A stretch of 64,000 bases of DNA. Origin: Emydura subglobosa. Lineage: Eukaryota; Chordata; Testudines; Chelidae. Of this stretch, positions 1 to 11,420 are shown piece after piece. Numbering within the stretch: the first letter of the stretch is position 1; the number at the start of each line of letters is the position of its first letter. Both the position numbers and the translations under genes were made by a program. Location of the stretch: contig ML679946.1 in the NCBI GenBank assembly GCA_007922225.1, forward strand, positions 98,216,979-98,280,978, given 5' to 3'. Below the pieces are notes generated by a model, which worked only from the letters and a program-made list of their open reading frames with translations, did not search any database and was not told the DNA's origin.

Positions 1-249
1 TGGTTTCTTCTCCTTTGAAGAAATGCACATTGTTTCCATAATTTCCAGTGTCACACATTTGATGTTAATCTATATAGTCTAGAAGTGAAATATTAGCCTC
101 ATTGAAGTCAATGGGAGTTTTTCAAAATTCACATAATTAAAGCACATTGGATTTCAAAGGAGATCCATTTGGATTGTATATTGGATTTTAAGGGAGACTA
201 TGGTAATTGAACATACATACAACTAACTATATTTAGTGAGACATGCTGC
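1..249. other. Unassigned AT-rich non-coding DNA
   Basis: No ORF of note. Around 101-117 there is the fragment 'attgaagtcaatgggagt', the core of the short palindromic SINE/MITE-like repeats that recur through this window (see 46626-46699 and 63043-63130). The rest shows no recognisable element. Confidence 0.4.
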
Positions 250-378
250 GTGAGGTAATATCCTTTATTGGCCCAACTTCTCTTTTTCGCTTATTGGTCC
301 AATAAAAGATATTACCTCACCCTCCTTGTCTTTCTAATGTCCTGGTATCAACACAGCTACAACAACACTACAAACTAT
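250..378 (+). repeat. Foldback copy of a Penelope-type dispersed repeat
   Basis: The right part (291-378) carries the block 'ttggtccaataaaagata' followed by 'cacagctacaacaacact', a tail I recognise as a very common interspersed repeat of turtles and other sauropsids. The left part (250-282) is the same block in reverse complement. The arms 250-274 and 296-320 match at 23 of 25 positions around a 21-nt loop. A second, uninverted copy lies at 48650-48795, where the upstream half resembles a hammerhead ribozyme core; that is why I suspect a Penelope-like retroelement end. The family name is inference; the inverted structure is directly visible. Confidence 0.6.
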
Positions 379-1530
379 ATTTAGTAACAGTTAAGGTTTC
401 ATCAGGACACATCCTGTCCACCCCCACAAACTTAAAAGCCTGAAAAGAAGCTGTTACGTGGAAAGTTTTCAATATTTTTAATGTACTCTGATACACTCAA
501 GGTTTTCACTTTCATCTCCAACAGATACATACCCTAGCTTCATCAAACTTGTACGTTAATGCAACACCTTAATGGCAAACTCACATGTTTCAACAGATCA
601 GCACATCTGACTGTAGCACATACCGAGTATTTGGGAAGTTAATTAGCCTTCGTGTTGCAGAGGTCACTCAAGGTTTTGCATTACAATACAAGTTTGAAAT
701 TTGGCTACACATTGCTTTTTGGTATCTGTCGGAGATGGAAGTGAAAGCCTTATGGAATGCCAGAGTGTTATTGACAGCATTGTAGGCAATAAAAATATAT
801 ATGTAAACATCTTGCACAGTGAGTAGCTTTTGAGCCTTATTTCAAATAATGGCCCAGATTCTTTCCTATGCCAAGCTCTGCTTGCTCCATGGTGTAAAGA
901 ACTATCAGAGCTGCAAACAGTTCCAAGACTTTCAAGCTGCCTTGGCTTTGTACCTGAGTAAATTAGAGCAGAGTAGGGGGTGGCACTGGCTTACTCCAGT
1001 TGGTTGTAGCCTATAAAGGGACCATACTGCACCTAAAAGTTGGCAGAATGCAGATGGGCTCCACTCCATCCCTGACAAGCTTCCTACAATAGCAGCACTC
1101 TCAAATGGCCAGTTAGGGCCCACTTCTCCCAACTTTGCACCACACAATGAACACAAAGCATCCAGAAGAGAATCTGACCCAATACATTTATACAAATAAA
1201 ATTTTAAAAAATAATGCGCACACGCATACACCAAGTTTCTAGCTGTAAGCAACAATTGTTATCAAGAGGGAAGGAATAAATCCAATTTACTCTAACTAAA
1301 CTTTTGCCTATTGGAATGTTCTGATTCATTACTTAAAAAGCGTTGCACTGTCCATTTGTGCACAAATGCATTTGAGTTGGTTTTAATTAAAAACATCTTT
1401 AATAACTGGCTTCTGCTGTTGAAAAATAATTGGTTTTTCTGCAAGATCTTTATGTATGACGCTTCCTTTTTTTTATTAAAATAATTAGCTTGATCCTGCA
1501 ACTATTTTAGCCTGATCCTGAAAATTCTTT
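379..1530. other. Repeat-poor AT-rich DNA, no gene recognised
   Basis: Short frames at 585-785 (+), 932-1255 (-) and 1292-1501 (-) have no recognisable domain and are interrupted at chance frequency. I see no RNA gene or clear mobile element here. Confidence 0.35.
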
Positions 1531-1620
1531 TAGGGCCATATCCTGCAAACATTACTCAAGTGAGCAATCCCATTGCTTTAAATGGGATTAATCTGTGAGA
1601 AGGACTACGGGGTTGAAATT
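1531..1620. repeat. Palindromic SINE/MITE core fragment
   Basis: The phrases 'agggccatatcctgcaaac' and 'cccattgctttaaatggga' match the recurring sauropsid repeat core 'gggccagatcctgcaaac...cccattgacttcaatggga'. The copy is old and only partial; its orientation cannot be fixed because the family is palindromic. Confidence 0.5.
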
Positions 1621-3039
1621 TGGGTCTGTTCCTACTTTCTCATATTCTTCATGCCTGATGTTTACTAATTGATTATAAAAGCATCCATTCTAGGGAGTGG
1701 GTGTTGCAATTGGTAGTAAAATAGTCTTTTACATGTAGATAGCACCATTAAAAGTCTACCCAAGACTAGTGTCAAATTGGCACCATATGCCACATTATGA
1801 CACATCAGCACCTCCCCAAATTGCTTTCTTTTTCAGAAACTCCATTTTCATATTTTTAGACTATATCTCTAGCAGTTGTGGCTGTGGAGAAAACACTGAA
1901 AATGTCAAGGAAGTGTAACTGGTACAGTGATGTCTGCCTGAGTATGCAGAGCCTGAAACGATAACTCTGAGATTTGAACTGTCTCATTTATATCACTGGG
2001 CATTAACTCAATTGCCAGAGATGACACTTTAAAATAGTATTTAGAAGAATATACTTCCATGCTTGGAGGACAAGGTATTTACTCCCTTCCCAGTGGAAAT
2101 AGCAGTGTTATCTTCAAGATCATCAGCCTGATTTTGATCTCACTGACTATGCTGTGAAGCTGGAGGGACTCCAATGAAGTTACTCCAGAGTCACAACAGA
2201 GTAAGTCAGATCAGAATCTGGCTGAGTGTCTGTAATACAAGTGGATAGGGATGATTCTCTGTGTACTGATAGTGGTTATTTGACTTGTACCAGTGTCGGT
2301 TTCATACATGCATGACCTGATCCAAAGCTTACAATATTTGTGACAATTATCCTAAAAATCTTAATCATCCATGTTCTTCACTCTCTCCTTCTCTTAGTGT
2401 AAAGAACTTGCTTTTTGCTGCACTGCATGATATATGCTTTTTCATCTTGTAAAAAGTAAAATTTCCATGGGTTGCCTTGTCCTTTTTAAAATCTGTACTG
2501 GGGTAGAGATTTGTTGTTCTTCTGTTCTCAAAGAATGTTGCAGCCCTTCATGGAGTGTCTATGCTGGGTGTAGATTTCAGAAGCCTCTGCCAGAGGATGT
2601 TCAACAACAATGTCATTCCCAAGGAAATCATGCAGCGGTAGGTTCTGACAAGGTGCAAAATGTGGGACAGGCGTGAATTTACCATCTGCACTGCTCTTAC
2701 AACTCTGGTGCCAATGTCAATACTAATTAAAGCAGGGCACAGACTTTGGGAGAGAAAGTCAGTGTTTCTCTTTCTTGAAGTTATATAGATGCTATGTGGT
2801 AATGGAGGCAGAGGTTGGGTGTGTGGCTGCCCCAAGAGGCTGTGTGACTTCTTGCCTTTCCATATACACCTTTATACCTAGTGCCTATCTTTGGACATAC
2901 ATACACATCACTGAAGATCTGCTTAGGAAAGAAGTAATTGACCTTGCTCATCACAGCAGCAGCAACTTGCTATGAAATCTAAACCAGTGATGCTGTGAAG
3001 AAGCAGACAGACTGCTAATGCATTCTCTCCATCATAATT
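1621..3039. other. Unassigned non-coding DNA with one SINE/MITE fragment
   Basis: At about 2125-2222 the text runs from 'cctgattttgatctcactga' to 'agatcagaatctggct', a degraded copy of the family that begins with 'cctgattctgatctcac' and ends in its own reverse complement. Elsewhere only short frames are open (2434-2676 +, 2548-2835 -, 2775-2975 +), overlapping on both strands and without recognisable domains. Confidence 0.4.
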
Positions 3040-3250
3040 TTAGGAGCTAATTTATGGCTCTTGTTAGAGCTGGAGGCTGGGAGTCAAGACATTTGCTTTC
3101 CATCCCTGGCTCTGCTACTGATTCACTAAGCGCCCTTGGAGAAATGACGTATCTGCTCTGTGCTTCCATTTCCCCAGCTGGAAAACTGACATAATTATAC
3201 CTATCTGGAAAGTGCTTTGAGATCCTCAGCTGAAAGATGCTCAAATGTTC
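3040..3250 (+). repeat. CORE-SINE/MIR-like relic
   Basis: In order: a left part ending 'ggctgggagtcaagacattt', 'ccctggctctgctactgatt', 'ctgtgcttccatttccccag', then 'aaaactgacataattatacc' and a terminal 'gtgctttgagatcctc'. This is the layout of amniote CORE-SINE/MIR elements in sense orientation, heavily mutated. It is ancient and shared in type with the copies at 13040, 14045, 21175, 24050, 31190, 33250, 34915 and 37560. Confidence 0.75.
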
Positions 3251-4949
3251 AACTTCTAGCTAAGTACCAATATCAATCCTCAGATGAAATTTGAATTTAA
3301 ATACTTCACATGAATCATTTCATTCCCAGGCACTTAGCTGGTCATAAACACAAGATACTCGTGTGAATTCCCTTTCTTTAAGCTCTGAAAAGAAAACATA
3401 ATGCCCAGTAAAAAACCCAGGTGGAAATTAATCTGAAAGTCCAATTTCTTTCTTTTTCTCCTGCTTTTGGTCAAGAGCCTGTCTCCCTCCAGTGGGGCCT
3501 GGATAGTCCTATCTGCAATGGTTCCCCTGCCTGGAAGTAGAAGAGTCAATGGAGGCAGACCATATGCCTCTTGTTATATTACTACAGCTATGTGGATTCC
3601 CATAAGCAAACTCCTTGTCCCCTCCCCCTGACCACAAGAGAGAATCTGTAGTCACTGTAGTAGTCTGTGGCAAATGGAGGATTTCATCCCACTGTCTCCC
3701 ATAGAGAATCCTGGCACAAAGGCTTGCTAAGTGGTCGAAGACTGGCTCCGATTAGTTGACCGTCTCCAGGTTCACCCCTATTTCAGCAGGAAGTACATTT
3801 TGGCATTCACAAAACATGCCATAACTGGCCCACTCCTGTACCATCTGGAAAACTCTCAAATGTGGCACCCATCAGGGTTGGGTTCTCTCCTTGAAAATAA
3901 GGCCCATAATTGCTTCCAAATAGCCACAGCTGACCAGAGACAAAGCAGGAAGCTGGATTTTGAAAGATTCTGCCAGTGACTGAGAATAGAGGTTCTCTCT
4001 CAATGACAGCAAATGATCTGGGACAATGCTTCAGCTCATTTCTCCACACAGTCGTTCTTGGAGAGTCGCCGTGAGCTCTTTGCTAGAGCTTTGAACTCTG
4101 TTTGAAAGGTCTCAAACTCCTGTAGTACTCCCCAGATTTGTTTCACAAAGAACATTGTCAGCTGTATGCTCCCTTAAGGTTTATGGGACAAAAACTGAAA
4201 TAAGAAGCCACTAACTGAACACAGGCTAGATGGTGAGCGATTGTCAGAGCAACCAGCAAAGCTCATTGGTTCTAATTCTAGCCTGAGAAATATTTCGCAA
4301 CTGCTAATTAAATCACTGGGAGCCTTGTGTACCTTGTGTACCTCAGCCTTGTGTACCTCAGGATGTTCATTGCTTGCTTTTCTACTGGGTTCTCACATCC
4401 TATCTTACTGTTTTATAGACGTGCACTAGCAACATTCTTATGATTCAAGTCCGATTTTATCTGAAAGCAGGACAAAATCTCAGTTTTTCACTTTAAGCGA
4501 ATTGAGGGTCTACACTTAATGTACACACTCTACATGGGTCATCTGAACTATTTATGGTATTTTCTTGAAGAAGTATTCGATAATTTTGGCACAGGACATG
4601 TTTAAATGCGATCCCTATCTGTCCCTTTTCATAGTAAAGTGAAATATCCAGGCATGTGATGTGTGAGCGCTGATACCCATCAGATCAAGGCTTAAAGTCC
4701 TTTTGCAGAGCCATGGCCTGAATTATAAATGGCTTTCATCCACTTCAGTGTGGAATGCACCAGAGTTATGGGATGGGGAGAGGGCCCATCAGCAAAGAGA
4801 TTACTTTGCCACATCCTCCATCTACACAAACAATGTGATTCTGATAACCTCTTCCTTATCTGGTGTAAATTGGCACACCTCCACTGGCACTCATAGGTGC
4901 CATATATATATTCATTGGCATATACCAAAATACCCATTGGTATAGTTTA
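3251..4949. other. Unassigned non-coding DNA with a small tandem duplication
   Basis: No element recognised over most of this stretch. At 4320-4362 the motif 'ccttgtgtacct' occurs three times in tandem, with the last two separated by 'cag'. Opposing short frames at 3731-3979 (+) and 3807-4049 (-), and at 4692-4945 on both strands, look like chance frames. Confidence 0.35.
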
Positions 4950-4954
4950 ACTGT

Positions 4955-5000
4955 ACCAATATGACACCAGCTGAGGATGTGGCCCTAGGAACTCAAGAAC
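4955..5000. repeat. SINE/MITE core fragment next to a CR1 end
   Basis: The fragment 'caccagctgaggatgtggcc' is the diagnostic end of the palindromic repeat that is seen complete at 63043-63130. It sits just upstream of the CR1 tail at 5021. Confidence 0.5.
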
Positions 5001-5020
5001 AGGGAGATACGAGCCAAATT

Positions 5021-5115
5021 GAAGTTGGGGTTGGTCCTGCTTTGAGCGGGGGCCTGGACTAGATGAGCTCCCTAGATGAGGTCCCTTCCAACCCTAATCT
5101 TCTATGATTCTATGA
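5021..5115 (+). mobile_element. CR1 LINE, 3' terminal fragment
   Basis: Runs from 'gttggtcctgctttgagcgg' through 'cctggactagatgag' to 'gaggtcccttccaaccctaa' and ends in two copies of an ATTCTATG-type unit, the 3' tail recognised by CR1 reverse transcriptase. Severe 5' truncation is normal for CR1. Inside it 'tagatgag' is duplicated around 'ctccc', a small local change relative to other copies. Confidence 0.9.
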
Positions 5116-6060
5116 AATGCATGGTGGTCCCTCATTTACTAAGGTTGGGAAACTGAGTAAATCTCCTTTTTTCAGTGGACAGATTCATAAAATGGTTATA
5201 AGAAGAGATCCAGATATATGCCTCTCTAACCTGTATCTGAAGAATGAAATGTGTGTGCCCATTAGTCTATTCTTCAACCTACGTGCATTGTTTATTTCCT
5301 TAACCATAAATTTAACATATTGTATTTATTTTAATACAGACTTTCTGGAGCATGTGAGCTTTAATTTTAGCAGTGGCATGAAAAGTAGCAAAATGTTCAT
5401 TAGCCCGGGAGATGAATCGAGCCAATGCGCTACACGTGTCCCCATGGATTTCTGGAGAGAAAATAATGGCATAGATGGGAATTTACTTGCCTGGCTATTG
5501 TCCAAGTACTGCTCTTCCAGTTGAATTATTTTGATGATTAGTTGACTTAAGTCATCCCGCTGAATCTTGCTGTTTTTAATTCCTGCTGCCTTGCAGCTGT
5601 GGAAAAAGAGTGAATTATTAACTGGAGTATCACACTGAGGTGGCAAAGCAAAAATGTCAAAAAATGTCATTTCATGGCCTTTTGTCAGTTATTTTCTTTA
5701 CAATTATCCTTAATCCAAATACGTCCCCCCTCCATCTCCAGATAGTCATGAAAGAATAGGCTTTGCTTGTTGCTTAATTCCTTAAGGAGATGCTGCAGTA
5801 ATTTTGTTCCTTGACACCATGCATAACCAATCCTCAGTTTGGGATAAACTGTCACTACGTTAAGAACAAGTCTACATTTAGATTTGGTTCAGAGATATCT
5901 TGGAAGCGTACACAGCCACCAAGTAGATCATAGGGTAAAGAGTGTCAAGTTCTGCACCATGGATGCTCTAGAAAGCTTTCAGCTTTTCAGCTATAGCAAG
6001 GCGTAGGAAAATTTGGGAGTGAAAGGTTCTATTTTTTTCCCCCTGAATGCATACAGTCTA
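5116..6060. other. Unassigned DNA with overlapping open frames on both strands
   Basis: A 135-codon frame (5117-5524, +) and a 114-codon frame (5326-5670, -) overlap. Neither shows a domain, signal peptide or repeat-derived motif that I recognise, and composition is AT-rich like the flanks. I treat both as chance frames. Confidence 0.35.
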
Positions 6061-6061
6061 G

Positions 6062-6235
6062 ATTCAGTGGCCCTGATTTTTCCCTAGCTTGTGCTTTGTG
6101 CAGTCATTTACACTTCTGCAAAAGGGATGCAGAGCAGGCGTAAAAGGCTACCAGAGCATTAGAGCAGTAGTTCACACCTACTGTGCACTCAGCTTGCACA
6201 GGTGGAAGTGACTAGAAAAGCTGTAAGAAAGCAGA
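6062..6235. repeat. Degraded palindromic SINE/MITE-like element
   Basis: Contains 'gtggccctgatttttccct', 'gtgcagtcatttacacttct' and 'gcaggcgtaaaaggctacca', which match the family seen at 10200-10437 (starts 'gcctgattttctt', ends 'ggagaatcaggtcc'). The second arm is largely eroded. Confidence 0.45.
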
Positions 6236-6599
6236 GAATCGGCTAATCAGAGCCAGTCTTCAATCTCCTAGCAAGGCTTTGTGCCAGGATTCTCTATGGG
6301 AGACAATAAGATGAAATCCTCCATTGGCCTCCTTGTTATCCGGAGTTTCAGAGAACATGAAATTTCCCTCTTCATCTGTTCAAAATATGAAGTGTGTCAA
6401 GAGGTTAACAACTTAAACAGAGTCCACTGCAAAATTCAGAGCTGGGTTAGGATCTATATTTCAAACCCAGCAAAATTCTGAATTTCCAGTGTTTGGCCAC
6501 TCATCTGGGTTCTTCAACACACAGTTCAGTCCTCCAAACTACCACATGACATGAATAGGATCAGGGTCCATTTGTCATATATAGCATATAAACTGAGCC

Positions 6600-6990
6600 C
6601 CACAGAAATAGTGTTGAATTGTTCAACAACAAATATTTTCCATGGCGGTCCACACTGTTGTTTTTAATGTTGTTTCAATGTTCAGTGTTGTTTTCATCGA
6701 TTTTGTTCTCACTTTTTCATGTTTTTTGTTGAAAAACTGAAAGTCCAACACTGCAAATATTTTAGGAAACCCTATATATTGTTCAGCTTGATTTTTTGGC
6801 TTTTATAATGAAAGCCTGAAAAAATTCTGTGAAAATGGACATTTCCTCTGCAAATCTCCATTTTGATAAAAAGCCATTTTCTGTTGGAAAAATGGCTTGA
6901 CAGACAACGTTCGATTAGCCCTATTGAAAATTTTGTTCGTGCGAAACATTGAGACTCTTATTTTTAATTTTCAATCTTAGTGTTAAATTG
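6600..6990. repeat. AT-rich foldback-type relic
   Basis: The stretch is rich in 'gaaaatt', 'tttttgttgaaaaactgaaa' and 'gccattttctgttggaaaaa', the vocabulary of AT-rich palindromic elements better preserved at 58597-59045. Arms cannot be aligned cleanly by eye, so limits are approximate. Confidence 0.35.
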
Positions 6991-8569
6991 GGATCAGCCT
7001 GAGCCAAAATGCTTAATTTGGAACCTCTCCAAGGCTAAGGAGGTTTGTATCTAAACCAGTTCTTTGCAACTCTTCAGATAATCCTACATAAGAAAAATAC
7101 ACTTAAAAACAGCATGTACTGGTGTCAGTGCTGCCAGCTTCTGCCTCAAAAGCAGCTTGTGCCTATTTCTCAGCAGGGAGGATTTTGCCAGCAGCTTTGT
7201 GTTCTGAAGAAGTTTATCGTGAATGCTGAAGTGGTGTCAGTACATTCACTTTGAGCAAAAGGACAGCTCTGATGGTTGCTGTACTCATTCAACTTTGCTG
7301 TTCACTCCAAACATGACTCATCACACTGAATACTCGTTCCAGTGGGCTCTTTGTTGTTGGTAAATCCAGAGGAAATGCTATTTGGTACCGCAACATGAGC
7401 TGTATAAAAACCCCAAACATTTTGATGGATGATGAAATCAGGGATATTTCAGGGGACCTAAAAGAATTTCCTAGGGCACATGTAAAACTGAGACATTACC
7501 ACTAAAACTGGGATGTATAGTCAATTTACCTATGCTGCAGTATAAAGTATATTACAAATACCACACTAATCTTTTCTAGTCATCTAACGCAAAATTGGCT
7601 GTTTTTAAGGGTGATCAATGTACATCCCAGTAGAAAAGGGAGTAAATGTTAGTGAAACAGATTCCCTCCTGGTATAAATTGACATCATTGGCAGTCGATG
7701 AAGTTATGCTGATTTACATCAGGTAAGAGCTTCAAGTGAACAGTGAATCAAGCTGTAATTACGATGTGGGTTTCTCATTAGACATGAAACATTTTTTTGA
7801 GAAACTGAAAAACAAAAATGTGGGGAAAAACGAGAGAAGAAAAGTAGTGTATTTCTTGTTATCTGACCCTCCAGGATCATATTCAAATGTTTAATGAGTT
7901 GAGTAATTGGGCCCTACACAAGCAAAATACCATTCTATGCAATTAAATGGCTTCAGATTCAGAAACCTGGACCTACTCTCCTCTCATGACAGCCAATCAT
8001 GTGTGAGAAAGGTCAGTCATGTAAAATAAATTAAATGAGTTCTATGGTGAGGACTTAACTGAAATTGATGCAAGGCTCTCCAAACGGCAAAGGTGATGAA
8101 AAGTTCAATCAAAGTAAGACGCAAGAAAAGGTGCTCATTAATATCTGTCTCACCAGGTCACGCACACACCGCTCACCCATATGGTGGGACTGTGAACTTA
8201 ATGATGTGATCAAAAGTGATATTAATGAGAGAGAAAAATACATCTCACCCTCTCTTCTCAAGCTGTTTTCTTATGCATCCTGTTCATGCTCTTAAAGAAA
8301 AACAACAACAAAAAAAACATCTGCACGAAAGCATAGAGTACAATGTCAACTCAGAGAAGGAAGCAACCCATTTCTATCTGCCTAGGTTGATTTCATTCTA
8401 TCAAGTCTCTGAGCACCTCTCAGGGCAAGAACACCCTGTGTTAATACTAGAGACCCCAGTTCAGGAAGATGATTAAGCACACAAGAGCTGGTCAGGAATT
8501 TTTCAATGAAACGTTTGTGGGGAAGGTTTCTCAGATCCAGGATGGAATTTCTGGTCAAAACACGAGGGA
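6991..8569. other. Unassigned AT-rich non-coding DNA
   Basis: No recognisable gene. A fragment near 7660-7740 ('cctcctggtataaattgaca' and 'tgctgatttacatcagg') is a weak SINE/MITE core. Frames at 7045-7254, 8065-8295 and 8216-8476 (+) are short and domain-free. Confidence 0.35.
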
Positions 8570-8695
8570 GAAAGAACTAGGATGTGGGAGACCAAGGTTC
8601 AAATCGCTGCTCTGATTCAGAATAGGAGCTTGAACCTGGGTATCCGCCAGCCCAGGTGAATGCTCTAACCACCAGGCTTCTCTGTCCTTTTTCCT
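8570..8695 (-). repeat. Foldback repeat with tRNA-like arms
   Basis: Read on the minus strand, 8630-8684 has an A-box-like 'gcctggtggttagagc' and a B-box-like 'ggttcaagctcc', spaced as in a tRNA. On the plus strand the adjoining arm carries 'ccaaggttcaaatc'. The two arms form an inverted pair around 'tgattcagaat'. The same architecture recurs at 19660-19830 and 56546-56925, so this is a repeat family and not a tRNA gene: no acceptor stem is formed. Confidence 0.55.
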
Positions 8696-9440
8696 TTGGT
8701 GGCATTTTGAAAGGGCTTGGTTTTAGCACAGTGCAAAATAGCGGGGGTGAGGGAGGGATGAAATCTTAAACTTTTTTTTGGGGGGGTGGGGGGGAAGCCC
8801 TTTTCCATGTGGCTCTAAAGCACATTACCTAGCTTTAAGCACGAGTACTCAGTCACATTGAATTCAATGGAACCATTTCTGTGCTTGAAGTCAGGCTATA
8901 TACTCAAGGATCTTGTTGATTCGGGGTCAGAAATGGGCCCAGACGAGATCCCTGGAACTAACCAGCTCCAGATTTTGGGAGTGCTCAGATTCTGATCGGA
9001 ACATGATGGCTAGGACCCCTCTATTCATACATATGAGGGGAAGGATTGTTTCTTGGTTTTCTTATCCTCTCAGGGGATAAGGGAGACGAGGGTGCCCCCT
9101 TGTGTCCCAGCATGGACTATATGCACAGCAACTCACAGTATAGAAGGGAGAGCCCCTCCCACAGGGCCATGGGCACCACCCATTCCTCCTCCAAATCACA
9201 GTGCAACTAGCCGCGGTGGCTGTTGGGACGAGTGTCATCGTCCCATGATGCAACGCTGCTTCTCCCTCCCTTCTTCCCCCAAACAAACAGGAAAACTATT
9301 TTCGCACCATTTTTTTACTCCACGCGCTCCCCAAGGAGAGTGATCTTAGGCTGGGGTAGATTGGGAGCAGATTGCTTTTCCCCTGAAGGAAGGGGAGAAT
9401 CAGGAAATGAATTGGGATTCTGAAGGTACACTGACACCTA
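8696..9440. other. Unassigned DNA with a G-rich run and a SINE/MITE fragment
   Basis: A T-run followed by interrupted G-runs lies at about 8770-8793. At 8830-8935 'cattgaattcaatggaacc' and 'cttgaagtcaggct' are degraded core-repeat pieces. Overlapping frames at 9053-9343 (+) and 9062-9286 (-) have no recognisable content. Confidence 0.35.
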
Positions 9441-9444
9441 TAGT

Positions 9445-9843
9445 AGTGTGTAGGTACAGACACTGCATGCCCAGATAGCACAGATATGAATAGCAGTATA
9501 GATGATGCGACATGGGTAGGCAAGTAGAGGAGAGTATCCTACATGGCTCTACATGCTCACTCAGTACCTCCTGTGTCTACGCTGCTCTTTTTAGCAGTGT
9601 GTTGTGCCACCGCCTCCCTGCTGCTGGAGCCTGTCTCCACCACAGTGAAAGACTCCAGCAGCAGGGAGAGGCTCTGGCACAGGGGAGGCACTTCTCTAGC
9701 AGCTCCCCACTTCTGGAGCCTTTCCACACTGCCTCCCCATTGCTAGAGCCTTTCACTGCCAAGTGTAACTACACACTGCAATGCCAAGAGTGGACGCAGT
9801 CTGCCTTTTATTGCAGCATGTAGCTGCATGTACCCTACACACT
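9445..9843. repeat. Foldback (MITE-like) element with perfect internal hairpin
   Basis: Terminal arms 'agtgtgtaggtaca' (9445-9458) and 'tgtaccctacacact' (9829-9843) are inverted repeats differing by one inserted base. Internally, CTCCCTGCTGCTGGAG at 9614-9629 is perfectly complementary to 9653-9668 with a 23-nt loop. No transposase is encoded; the local ORFs (9512-9823, 9543-9746 +) only read through it. It resembles non-autonomous palindromic elements of reptile genomes, but I cannot name the superfamily, and no target duplication was confirmed. Confidence 0.6.
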
Positions 9844-9989
9844 GCCAGGAGCATAGGCAAGGTCTAGGACACAAGTCGTGCCATGGTCTGTTTCATGGGC
9901 AAAGTAGCTGCATGTTGTCTTTTATTGAGGGCAGAGTGCGTCCTCAGGGTGTAATCCAATATCATTACCCTGCAATGCCAGAGAGACTG

Positions 9990-10185
9990 CTCAGAATAAG
10001 CTAGATACTCAGCTGAAGTTAATACCAATTTACACCAGCTGAGGACTTGACCCATTGCTATTGGTAGTGATCTAAGGCAGTGCAAAACGCTTCTGTCTGA
10101 TCTCGTATATACCTCTTTCACTCTCAATCCAGTGAAGTTATTTCTGTTTTACACCAGTGAGAGCAAGACCAGAATTAGACCCAAA
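9990..10185. repeat. Two SINE/MITE core fragments
   Basis: 'aatttacaccagctgagga' near 10030 and 'ttctgttttacaccagtgag' near 10145 are two partial copies of the repeat with ends 'caccagctgaggatctggcc'. Both are diverged. Confidence 0.5.
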
Positions 10186-10199
10186 AAACTTGCATTGAA

Positions 10200-10437
10200 T
10201 AAAAAGTTTGAGCCTGATTTTCTTTTCATCTCTGCCGCCGCAGATCAGTAGCTCCACTGATGTCCAGGGAGTGGCGCTGGCATAAACGTTTCTTGTATTA
10301 TATCAAACATGGGGTAGGTAGATTTTTATGCCTCCCCTTACACCTTGTCTTGGAATTCACACCTATACAAAGTAGGTGAAAAATGCCATCAGCACTGAGT
10401 GTAATTTGCAAGGTGTACATGTGGAGAATCAGGTCCA
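10200..10437. repeat. Palindromic SINE/MITE-like element
   Basis: Opens with 'gcctgattttcttttca' and closes with 'ggagaatcaggtcc', which are reverse complements in part. The interior has 'ggcgctggcataaacg' and 'ccccttacaccttgt', typical of this family. Termini are approximate. Confidence 0.5.
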
Positions 10438-10589
10438 GCATTTTCCTTAAATGAGGAAGAATGTTTTTCATTCAGATACTAACACTGCTGTTCTGCACCT
10501 CTTCTCCTTGCACGCAGATTAGCTGACATACAGCTGGCCACAAAAACCTCTGCCAGACGAATTCACTTGTTGATATGATGCTCCAATAA

Positions 10590-11420
10590 GTGAAGTAATT
10601 ATCCATTTCAGGAGCCATCCTTTTTTCTTCGATTCCTTTTATTTATTTTGTAGGTTCTGTTCCATTTCCCCTCTCTTGACATCCTTTCTCTGCCCACAGC
10701 TTGATTAGAACATATGATTGTGTAATTATTGGATCACGTTTGGTTTCAACTGATTAAAAAAAAAAGAGGGTGCTTGCTTGGGACAAAGGTTATTACAATG
10801 CATAATTAATTGTCCAATATCATCTTAATCAACATCTTTCTGGTGTAAGCATATTTGCATTTATCCAGGAGAAGGGGGGTTCAAGAGAGCTATCTAATCA
10901 CCTATGCATGAGTTGTCAGAAATGGATTTCTGTGAAGGAGGCTTCAGCCAGATATTAGGGGAGTTGAAGTGAAACAATCTTCTTCTAGGAGAGGTGGATT
11001 GTGCTAGTTTGCAGGGAACAGATTTACATGTTATTGAACAAAATATTTCAGTCACATGTTCCATCTCCGTCTGCTTAATGAATTGAAGTGTCAAGAAAAT
11101 GTGAAGAGGCAGCACAAGAAAGCAAAAATGTAATTTAATGTGACATGAATCATTTGCTGGCCAAATGTACAGTATTGATGGGATTCCAGATGAAGAGCTT
11201 AGATTATGGCTATTGTTACAGGAAACAGCATTTAATTTGTCTAGTGATTAGACATTTAAAGGCAGATTATTAAAAGAACCACCACAAAGTAAACTTGTCA
11301 CAATTTTCTAGAAGACATAATTGGCAAAGCAGTAAATCTAATTACTTTCAGTAACGTAACATTAAGGCATCTCTAATGTTCGAGAAAACATACCCGGCAT
11401 AACTTCCTAGAAAACTGTGT
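10590..11420. promoter_or_regulatory. Candidate conserved non-coding block
   Basis: About 830 bases with no recognisable repeat in a window otherwise dense with them. It is rich in homeodomain-type TAAT/ATTA cores (for example 'cataattaattgtccaa', 'aaatctaattactttca') and has distinctive mixed-sequence runs between 11140 and 11340. The frame at 10894-11115 (-) shows no domain. Repeat exclusion plus motif density is the usual look of a developmental enhancer, but neither conservation nor activity can be shown from one sequence. Confidence 0.3.

Noticed and set aside
5117..5670. Opposed frames of 135 and 114 codons
   Set aside because: Mutually overlapping, no domain on either strand, length within chance expectation.
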